Source of the DNA: Neocallimastix lanati (nom. inval.)
Taxonomy: Eukaryota; Neocallimastigomycota; Neocallimastigomycetes; Neocallimastigales; Neocallimastigaceae
Direction: 5' to 3'
Assembly: GCA_016946835.1 (NCBI GenBank)
Contig: JACVTC010000119.1
Location: 260,001-324,000, forward strand
Length of the DNA: 64,000 nucleotides
Below, piece by piece: positions 54,484 to 64,000 of the stretch (position 1 is the first letter of the stretch; each line of letters opens with the position of its first letter). A program made the translations under genes and the position numbers. Under the pieces are notes generated by a model, which searched no databases, had not been told where the DNA came from, and saw nothing but the letters and a program-made list of their open reading frames with translations.

Positions 54484-55070
54484 TTGGAATATAATAAAGG
54501 CATTAAAAATGACCTATATTATTACTATAATCTTCTATACAATAGTGAATCGAATGATTATAATGATAAATTTATCAGTCGCATAAATTTTTATACTAAT
54601 TCTGAAGAAAATAATGCATTAGAAAAAGTAAAATTTGAAAAAGTTGTAGCCGAAAATATAAATGGAAAATTATGAATTAGATGCTGCTGAAAGTAAAAAT
54701 GGAAATAATGAATTAGAAAAAGATAAAAATATAAATGGAAATAACTAAGCTGAAAATATAAATGGAAATAATGAATTAAAAGTACCTGAAAATATAAATG
54801 AAAATAATGAATTAAAAGTAGCTGAAAGTATAAATAGAAATAAGGAATTAGGAGCATCTGAAAATATAAAATCATTTCTAGTGATTATTCTAAATCGTCA
54901 TTCTTGGGTGCTATCTGCAACTCTCTTTACAGAAAAGTATACCTAAGGTTAGTACTCGACAGGGATCGCTATTCCGATGGTATGGGCGCAAACTAATCAG
55001 GAAACGTCAAGGCTAAAAATACAGTAGGACAGGCCAGTAGGGTCAATGCCTCTGAAGGAGTAGACCATAA
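54484..55070 (+). pseudogene. Broken ORF with 12-aa repeats, family unknown
   Basis: The open piece 54484-54675 (MEYNKGIKNDLYYYYNLLYN...) runs into about six imperfect 36-base units (54650-54870). These encode AENINGNNELKV-like 12-mers in two frames, with an in-frame TAA at 54748. After it, a G/C-richer island (54870-55070) reads DYSKSSFLGAICNSLYRK and VLDRDRYSDGMGAN, a stop, then SGNVKAKNTVGQASRVNASE. The repeats suggest a secreted or structural protein or a retroelement gag. No family is recognised. Confidence 0.35.
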
Positions 55071-55173
55071 TTTTTTTTTTTTTTTCATATTGTCAATTCA
55101 AACCTTAATCCGGAATAAGAATTCCTTTTAAAGAGAAATCTTTATAATCTGGAGGTGAGGTTCATTACATATG

Positions 55174-55210
<37 letters not shown>

Positions 55211-56792
55211 TTATACACTTTATTTTGAATATTATTTTTTTATTTCACACTACTATTTAAAAAATTATTTTGTTCAAGTTTGACAAATATTTTTTTTTTT
55301 TTTTTTTTTATTAATTTTGTGTTTTTTAAAAAATATACATATATTTAATAAATGAATAAAAAAAGTTTAGTTCTTTATATTTTTTAATAAAGTTTAGTTT
55401 ATTCCAAATTTTTAAAAAAAAAAAAAAAAAAAATTAATAATTAATAAATATAAAAGTAAATTTTCTTCTTAGTGTTATAATAATTTATGATAATTATTTA
55501 TTATTGATTTAATTAATAATAATAATTTTATTAATTATTTATTTTGAATAAAATAATATAAAAAATATTAACTATTTCAATTTTTTTAATAATATAAATT
55601 ATTTATAATTATGTTTTATTATTTAATGATTTAATATTTAAAATAATTAACCCATTTGAATCTAGTTCATTTCATAATGTGGCATATTTTCGTATGTGGC
55701 TTGTTTTTAATAATTAAATAAATAATAATTAAATAAATAATAAATATTCTTTTTTTTTATAATTTATTAATATTCAATTGTAAAAATAATATTTTATAAT
55801 TCTTTTTTAATAGAATATATTATTATTTCTTTTGAAATAGTTATTTAATAATATTTAATTGAATAAATATATTATTATTTCATTTAAAATAATAATTATT
55901 TTTTTATTTATTTATGATTGTATAGAATATCTTAAAATGTATGATTTATTTTATAAGCCACATTATGAAATGTACGATCTCCAACCCATTTAATATTCCA
56001 GATTAAATTTATTTATTTATTTATTTATAATTGTATTAAAAATATAACTTTAAATATCATCTAAATAACGCCACATTTTTAAATGTATCATTGTAAAATG
56101 TATCACATGTATTGAAATATTTAATATATATGAATAAACAAGCCATATATTGAAAAAATATAAGAGATATAAATAGCATTGATATTGATATTGATATTGA
56201 TATAGATTATATTTAATATATATATTTAATAAACAAATATATTTTATATACATATAAATATTTTACATATATATATTATATATTTATATTATATATATAT
56301 ATATTTTTTATATTTTATATACATATATATATTTAATATATAAATATTTTACATATATATATTATATATATATATTTTTCACATATATATATTCTATATT
56401 TATATTTTATAAATTTATATTTTTTTTTTAGAAGTTTTTTTTTTATATATTTAGTTTTGTTATTTTTTTTTCCCAGGAAAATTTTATATAATATTTATTC
56501 CTTCTTTTTTTGTTTTTTTTATGGAGTTTATCCAATCATTTTTTCGTAATATTTTTTTTAAATGGTATATCCATGGGTTAATGTATTAGTAGATTTTATA
56601 AAAAAAATTTTAACTACTAAAGATTAGGTTATATAGTATTAATAAAATACATGATAAACTAAAAAAATATAAATTAATTGTTTATAGATAAAAAAAAAAA
56701 AAAAAAAAAAAAAAAACATTAAATATAGAATATTTTATAATGAATGAAAGGAAAATGGAAGTGGATACCACTTCATTTTTCACTTTATTTTT
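55071..56792. other. A/T-rich gene-free stretch
   Basis: T-runs, (TTTA)n near 56008-56030, and (AT)-rich TATATTTAATATATA-type text (56210-56420). CATTTCATAATGTGGC (55668) faces GCCACATTATGAAATG (55957), a 16-bp inverted repeat about 275 bases apart that could mark the ends of a small element. Confidence 0.5.
55668..55972. repeat. Candidate miniature inverted-repeat element
   Basis: TTCATTTCATAATGTGGC at 55666-55683 is matched in reverse complement by GCCACATTATGAAATG at 55957-55972. The about 275 bases between are A/T-rich and noncoding. This is compatible with a MITE or with a chance palindrome pair. No target-site duplication was confirmed. Confidence 0.4.
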
Positions 56793-57270
56793 TAATAGGA
56801 TATATATAATTGAATAAAAATTATTGAAAATCTGAGACAATTAGATGATGTAAAACATTACTTTCATAAATATACTTTTATTCAAAATGTATTCATAAAT
56901 AATTTTTATTTCATTTATATATTAATTTAAAATAATTATTTGATTCACTTTCTGTTTTAAGCTTAATATTAATAATAGTAATAAATGAAATAAATGTTAA
57001 TAATTGTAATAATAATTAATACAAAACAAAATAATAGGATATATATAATTGAATAAAAATTATTGAAAATCTGAGACAATTAGATGATGTAAAACATTAC
57101 TTTCATAAATATACTTTTATTCAAAATGTATTCATAAATAATTTTTATTTCATTTATATATTAATTTAAAATAATTATTTGATTCACTTTCTGTTTTAAG
57201 CTTAATATTAATAATAGTAATAAATGAAATAAATGTTAATAATTGTAATAATAATTAATACAAAACAAAA
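56793..57270. repeat. Perfect 239-bp tandem duplication
   Basis: 56793-57031 and 57032-57270 are identical by eye, including CTGAGACAATTAGATGATGT and CACTTTCTGTTTTAAGCTT. TAATA is shared at the joints. It contains no ORF. It is either a very recent duplication or an assembly artefact. Confidence 0.9.
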
Positions 57271-57787
57271 TAATAAATTTGAATATATTTAATTATGTTA
57301 ATTTCTAAATTTAGAAAAGAGCTTTTATTACAATAGTTACAACTTTTTTTTTTTAAAATATAATTTTAATACGAATTTATTTAGTAATAAATAATATACA
57401 AATAAAAAAATTAAAAAATTTATAAAAAACTATTAAATATATATTTCACAAATTTTTTTTATTTTATTTTTTTTATTTATTACCAATAATATATTACTAC
57501 ATATAAACTTATTATGTATATTATATTTAAAAGTAATTAATTCTATTAATTAATTAGTCTTTATTAACTTTTATTTTATCTATACTAAAAATTCATTTTT
57601 TTTTTATTTAACATTAACTTTTTTTTTGAAATATTTTATAAAATTTTCATTATTTTTTAAAAAAGATATTATGGATTAACTTATATATAATATATTAATA
57701 TATTTTTTATAATATATTTTATTAATATTCAATTAATATATTATATACTATAAAATAATAAAAAGTATAATGATTATTTGTATATAT
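57271..57787. other. A/T-rich spacer
   Basis: No gene or clear repeat is seen. Confidence 0.5.
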
Positions 57788-57899
57788 ATTATTATTATTA
57801 ATGCTATATTGTAATATATCATATCATACACATTATTAATATAGCATTAATAATAATAATAATATTATATATATAAATAATGTGTATGATATGATATAT
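57788..57899. repeat. Interlocked pair of perfect inverted repeats (order X Y X' Y')
   Basis: X (57788-57810, 23 bases, ending TAATGCTATATT) is the exact reverse complement of X' (57838-57860, starting AATATAGCATTA). Y (57814-57837, containing ATATCATACACATTATT) is the exact reverse complement of Y' (57876-57899, containing AATAATGTGTATGATAT). The two pairs interlock, the topology of an RNA pseudoknot. It is noncoding. Confidence 0.85.
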
Positions 57900-58313
57900 A
57901 ACTAATAAAGTTTTAATTTAATGTATACATTTTGTATTTGAATATATTTTTTGTATAAAATTTTAAAAAAATTTAATTTAAAAATAAAGTTTATTTTTTA
58001 TTATTATTAATAAAAAATTGAACTTTTTTTTTTTTTTTTTTTTTTAAAAAATATAAATTAAATAGAAGAATTTATATTAATAATTTTATTAATATCTTAT
58101 TGATTATTAATGATAGAAATAATAAAAAATTAATAATTAATTTGATTATTAAAAAAAAATAATGAAAAGAATAGTGATAGTGTAAAGGAAAAAAGAAGAA
58201 ATGCTAAAAAGTAATGATGGCTTTAATATAGTGATTTCTCTCTTCAATTTAAGGATTTCATTTCTTTTATTAAAGAAAGAATTCATTTTATTAATGTATT
58301 GTTTATGATGTCG

Positions 58314-58352
<39 letters not shown>

Positions 58353-60195
58353 ATAAATATCAAAAGATATTTATAATTTAACCTTTTTTTTTTTTGCTTT
58401 ATATATAATCTTATTAATATAAAAGATATATTATGATATAAATGATTAAAAGTTAAATGATACAGAAAGAATAATTAATAATTAATATATAAATATTATA
58501 CTTTGTCTATAGAATACTAATTAAATATTGTATATATATTACCTATATATTACTAGCTATGTTTTTTATATATATTTATATATATTGTAAATATTACAAC
58601 AGAGTAGAATTTCTTTTCATTTGTAACAATAAACATTATTATTTATTATAATTTGAATTATTTGTAAAATGTAATACAACTATTATATTTTCTTTTTTTT
58701 TTTTTTATATTTATTATTACATTCATTATATTCTATTTCTTTTCTGGCTACAGATTTATATGCTTAAATTTATTTTTGATTATAATTACAATCATTAATA
58801 TAATTGAAATAAATTTTAAAATTATATAAATTAAAGTAATATTAAAACAAAACAAAACAAAACAAAAAAAATTAAAAATAAAGTTTTTTTTTTTTTTTTT
58901 TATACTTTGTATATTCTATATAGAGGAAAGAAAACTTTTATTTATTATTTTTTTTAATTTTATTAATAATTTTATAGAAAATATAGGTTCATCTTTTCTA
59001 TATCATATCATGGAGGTATTATAAATTTTATATTTATATTTTATTTTATTATATATATATATATAAATATAAATTTTTTGGTTTGAATTTTATATTTCTA
59101 TTCATTCATGTATTTCATGTATTAAACCTCAATAAAGCTAATTACGTCTTTATTTAAAAAACAAACAAGCTCTCTGTTGTTCATATTATTATCTTTATTT
59201 AAATTATTATATATATTTTTTTTTTTTGTAATATATCTAATTTTTTTTTTAGTTTTTAGTTTTTATTTTGTTGTGATAAAATTTCCACCTTTTATTCTAT
59301 AAAATTAAAAAGACAGTTTTATAAAGTAAATTATTTACATAAATAAAATAGAATGTAACTATTATCTTATACATATATTTTAGAAAATTATTTGGTCTAT
59401 AATCTATATAGAATTAATATTTTTTAAAGTTTTTTTTTTTTTTATATTTTTTATTTATATTGAAATAAATCATAATTTATTATTATTTTTTAATAATTGA
59501 TTATTAAAAATAAAAAAAAAAATAAAGAAATAAATAATTAATTGAATTATTTTTTTTTTTTTTTTTTTTTTTTTTTACTCTTTATTATATATAATTAACA
59601 TCTAAAGAAACATAAATAGTATCATTAATTTTTATTCATTATAATAATTTATAGAAGAGGAATATATTAATATAAAAATAAGGCAAAATTATGTTAGAAG
59701 TATTCAAGATTATTATTTAATAATTATGAGTATGGGTGATATATCATAATTAAATTTAATTAAAAAAAAAATATTATATTAATTATTACAGGTATTTGGA
59801 AAGATTAGTATATTTTAAGATTAAAATAAAATAAAATTATATGTTCATTAATATAAATTAAATTTATTGAAATATTAAAGATTATCCTTTACATTTAAAT
59901 TTATTACCAATAAGATCAACAGTATCTGTAAACAAATAAGAAATGTTTAAAGTCATAATTTAAATAATTTAGATAATTTAACTTAATTAATAAACTTTAA
60001 TTATTATTAAATAAAAATAAAGAATTGGGTAATACAAAATAAAAATATATTATGAATTAATACTATAATGAATATTTAAAGTATTATTTTTTGTTTATAT
60101 ATTTATTTATTAAAAGAAAAAGAAAGAGGTTATTTATATAGGAAATATTAAATTAGTATCTTGACTATATCCGTTATTTTGTTATTCAAGTTAGA
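57900..60195. other. A/T-rich gene-free stretch
   Basis: T-runs, A-runs and a (AAAAC)n tract (58845-58866). No coding region is recognised. Confidence 0.6.
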
Positions 60196-60356
60196 TAATA
60201 TAAATAAAAAATAATAATATAAAGCGAATATTAAAATTATTCTATTGAATGTGTAATATAAATAAAAAATAATAATAAAGCGAATATTAAAATTATTCTA
60301 TTGAATGTGTAATATAAATAAAAAATAATATAAAGCGAATATTTCTATTGAATGTG
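60196..60356. repeat. Three tandem copies of a ~56-bp unit
   Basis: The unit AATATAAATAAAAAATAATA + AAGCGAATATTAAAATTATT + CTATTGAATGTG occurs at about 60196, 60254 and 60310. Units are 58, 56 and about 47 bases, differing by ATA/TAA indels and a small deletion in the third. Confidence 0.85.
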
Positions 60357-60951
60357 ATATCTTTTTCCTAAATAAGAATAAAGCTAAAATTTTTAATAAA
60401 TGAATAAAAAAAACTATCCTTATGTATATTTTATATGTATCCATTTTAAGAATTTTATGACGAATAAGGATAAAAATTTATAATTTAATATTAATTGTGA
60501 TACAAATATATTAAAACTTGAAAATCTATTACACAAAATATATTAATTATCTTTGTAATTTTTTTTTAATAAAAAAATAAATAGTAATAGGATACAATTA
60601 CAATATCTTATAAAAAAAAAAAAAAAATTAAAAAATTAATATAAAGTTAATATACTAGTTTATTTTTTTTTATTGTTTTTCATTTTATATTTTTAATATT
60701 AAAAATAATAAAATCAATTAAAAGTTAAAATTTATATAAAAAAATTTTTTCCCACTACAATTAAAAAAACAACTATTGTACAAGTTAGAGCAGTTATAAT
60801 AGTTGGAGATTGTATTTAGTAGGGAAGGAAAATTAATAAATGTAATGAGGTATAAAGGAGAATTAACAGTATATATGTTTAGAAAATAATAACATACATC
60901 ATTTGTCCTACTTCAATATAATATTCTTTTGTGTAAATAGCTATATTTCGT

Positions 60952-60992
<41 letters not shown>

Positions 60993-61575
60993 TGGGATAA
61001 GAAAGTTGAATAAAAAAAATTATTATTATTCATTCTCTAATTACTAATGAAATGCCATTAGAAAATAATTAACAATAAATAATTAGGGCAAAGTAATATG
61101 ATATTAAAGCTTTGTTTTAAAAATCTGTTGATAATAATTATGAAATAGAAAAAAAAATATTTATATTAATAATAATAAAAATAAATATAAAAATATTAAT
61201 ATTAATTATAGTTAAATCAATTAATAATAAAAAGCCATAAATGATAATAAATATTACATAAAATAATGCTTATAGATAATCTTGCCAATATTTAATTAAT
61301 AATATCCTAAATTATTTTATCTTGTTTATATTAAAATGAATTAAAATATTTATAATATGATAATAAAATATTTACAATACGTCTATTAAAAAGTCATGGC
61401 ATATTTATATCGGGAATTTATCTCTGTATTAGAGATGTCTTATTTGTGTCTTATTTGCCTTATTTAGTTCAATAGTTAATTTGTAAAATGAACAAAATAG
61501 TTTTACGTACTTCTGATCTCAAAGAAATATGATAATATTTTTATGACTGAAGAAAAAAGATGCAGTATTTATTAC

Positions 61576-61606
<31 letters not shown>

Positions 61607-63342
61607 TTTTTTTACAAATTTTTTAGTTATATTAATTAATAAAAACTATCTTTGTACCACAGTAGAAAGAGATATTAAAAGTATTTGTGATATAATTACT
61701 ATAAGAATTTTAATTCAGATTTTGGTAAATTAAAATACTTAGTATTTTTAAATATTAGAAATAATAATAGTAATAAAAATAATAATAATAATTAAAAAAA
61801 AATAGAACTTAATAAATAAACACTAAATAAAAAGATTATATTAAATAGAAAAGTAGTCTGAAAAAAAAAAGTACTAAATTAAATAAAAAAGTAGTATAAA
61901 ATAAAAAAAATAATATGAAGTATTAAGTAATATTAAATTAATATATATATTTATTAAATAAAATAATTTTTTATGAAGTCAAAAAAAAAAAAAAAAAAAG
62001 ATGAAATAAAAAAAAAAGCATTATTAAATAACAATTAAATAAATATATTAAAAATAAGTATTGTAATGACTTAATATTTATATTATTAAATATTTCATTA
62101 GAGAAATATATTAAAAAATATTAGCAATGAATTTATAATTTAACAATAAATAAATAAATCCTAATTTTTTTTCTACTCTTATTTATATTTAAATATTGAA
62201 TTATATATTTGATATAGAAGAAAAAAAGAGAATTAATATAGGTATTTACTTTTATTTTTTAAGATTACTATGGATAGAATATTAAAAGGGGCTTTTTTGT
62301 TATTTTGGGAGATGATTGACTATTAAAAAATTTTTAATTTATTTAATTTACTTTTATTAATGAATATGATTATATATTAATTAAAGTTTTAATAATTTAA
62401 ATATTAACATTAAAAAAAATTTGTATAAAAAATACTCTTGAAACCATTACCGAAAGGATCATCAAATTAAAATTAATTGTTATTAAAATAAAAAAATAAA
62501 AAAAAAAATAATAAAATATTATTATTTAATAACAATAGCTATATATTGATGAATAAAATTTTATTAATTATTTAATTAATAAACTTTAGATATTACATTA
62601 TTTTTTCTTTTTTTTTTTTTAAAAAAAAGAAAATTCTTGTGATAATATATCTTTACAAAAAAAATTGAAATAGAAAAAATTTACTTTTCATATTTTTCAG
62701 AAAAAACTTTATCCTTTCGAAACAAAATGAAAAAGAATAATTTATAGAGAAAAGTATTAAGATGTTTATTGCTTATAATTTATTTTTAGAAAGATTTTAC
62801 TTATCAATTAAATTTTACAAAATTATATATAAAGAAAGAAAGAAAGATACTAAAAGTGAATTTAATTAAATAAAGGATATTTAATCTATCACAAGAAAAA
62901 AACATTTATAATAGAATATTAGGAAAATAATGAATCATCATCTTTCAGGGTAAATTGCTGTTTTCCTAAAAATATTGTAATGAATTCATATCATATGACC
63001 TGAATTATAATAATCTGTCAGTTTAGTATATCGTTAAGTGGCACAAAGTATATTAAATTAATTTATATACAAATATAAATTAAATTATCTTTATTCGTCA
63101 AAAATATATATTAAAAATTCAATGTTATACAAACAATAATTATTAATTTAAAATTTTAATTAATTAAGGTTAACTAACTATAGTTCCTTTCTTACTTTTA
63201 ATTAATTAATTATTTATAAAAACTTACATATAAATAAATCATTATATATATTATACAACAAAAAATCATATAAATAAAGAATATTTTCCTAAATTTAATC
63301 ATCAAAATTTTAATTTAATTTTAAAAAAGAAAAAAATAAATA
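60357..63342. other. A/T-rich gene-free stretch, 5' flank of the dockerin gene
   Basis: T-run at 60957-60990, (ATT)n at 61573-61604, and A-runs. No ORF longer than about 60 codons. Nothing functional is recognised, apart from ordinary promoter-length A/T-rich DNA before 63343. Confidence 0.6.
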
Positions 63343-64000
63343 ATGAAATATAATAATATATTGTCATTATTATTGTTAACGTCCTATAAATTCGTTAACG
63401 CATACAATGATTGTGCAGTTGGTAACTGTTTAGTCATAACTGTTGAAGATGGTATAAGTTGGGGTGCAGAAAAAAATGAATGGTGTATAAGTAGGTTTCA
63501 AATAAGAATAATAAAAGTTAAAAAAATTTTTTTTTAAATTTTTTTTATTTTTTTTATTTTTTTATTTATGTAATAGGCAATAGATTAATAAATAAAATTT
63601 ATTTTTTTTTTTTTTTTAAATAAATAATAGTTAACCCAGAAAATTGTGATAAGAGTAATGAAGATTATAATTGTTTCTCATTCCCAAATTACAAATGTTG
63701 TAAAGATTGTCAAGTTGTATATGAAGACGAAGATGGCAAATGGGGATATGAAAATGATGAATGGTGTGGTATGAAAAGTAGTTGCTTCGAACCAAAACCA
63801 GTAGAAGGTAAGAATGAATAAAAAATTATATATATATATATATTTTTACATTTATTTATTTACTTATTTTTGTATTTATAAAAATAATATATAATTATTT
63901 ATTTATAAATTATGTTTGTGATATATATATATATTTTTATTGTTAAATATAATTGAATGTAATAAATATATATGCAAAATAATTGTGATATTGTCCAATT
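63343..64000 (+). CDS. Secreted protein with N-terminal fungal dockerins (partial, runs off the window)
   Basis: Exon 1 is 63343-63490 and exon 2 is 63631-63807. The donor GTAAGA at 63808 leads into an intron that reaches the window edge. The signal peptide is [20 protein letters not shown]. After it come two Cys-rich fungal dockerin (CBM10-like) modules. The first is [20 protein letters not shown] and the second is [20 protein letters not shown] then DEWCGM, with the D-x-DG-x-WG-x-EN-x-x-WC core known from gut-fungal cellulosome subunits. Such dockerins tether enzymes or accessory proteins to a scaffoldin. Here they are N-terminal, so a catalytic or other module should follow to the right. 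The first module is irregular: it lacks the usual D.DG (EDGISWG) and a CC pair before the core. Confidence 0.85.

Overview
The window looks like nuclear DNA of an anaerobic gut fungus (Neocallimastigomycota). The reasons are extreme A/T richness with many homopolymers and trinucleotide tracts, short GT..AG introns, a secreted protein with fungal dockerin (CBM10-like) modules at the right edge, and a secreted CotH kinase-like protein with chitin-binding modules. No genus can be assigned from the sequence alone.

Layout. 45-6258 is an apparently intact 24-exon gene for a secreted leucine-rich-repeat (LRR) protein, built largely of one LRR per exon. 6.6-9.9 kb holds decayed genes: a beta-trefoil lectin-like relic, a LINE tail and an unknown relic. 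9.9-14.85 kb is a full-length-looking LINE (non-LTR) retrotransposon on the minus strand with an open 1361-aa ORF, a 38-nt poly(A) tail and a candidate 13-bp target-site duplication. 15-20 kb is A/T-rich, with a decayed LINE 3' end and one copy of a long noncoding dispersed repeat (repeat B). 20.9-24.8 kb is a decayed Ty3/gypsy-like element: Gag with a CCHC knuckle and a pre-protease segment, but no recognisable protease, RT or integrase. 26.5-31.8 kb is a second, broken LRR gene. 32.2-35.0 kb is a repeat-rich stretch ending in the 5' half of a LINE relic, which abuts a third, 5'-truncated and broken LRR gene (35.0-37.5 kb). 38.5-39.1 kb holds a minus-strand relic resembling an mRNA cap (guanine-N7) methyltransferase. 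39.5-40.9 kb is repeat B copy 2. 41.7-44.8 kb is the CotH/CBM18 gene. 47.6-49.0 kb is an intronless, bacterial-looking MATE transporter gene. 50.6-55.1 kb is repeats, LINE relics and a minisatellite-bearing broken ORF. 55-63.3 kb is almost gene-free and contains a perfect 239-bp tandem duplication and an unusual interlocked inverted repeat. 63343 to the right edge is the start of a dockerin protein gene.

How the genes relate. The intact genes are mostly secreted or membrane proteins: LRR with a Thr/Lys tail, CotH with three CBM18, dockerin protein, MATE exporter. They sit in a landscape shaped by LINE insertion and decay, microsatellite growth and gene duplication. The most striking structure is the LRR family. 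Internal exons are multiples of three and bounded by phase-2 introns, so repeats can be gained or lost without breaking the frame. Copies 1 and 3 still align through their introns, so copy 3 is a recent duplicate.
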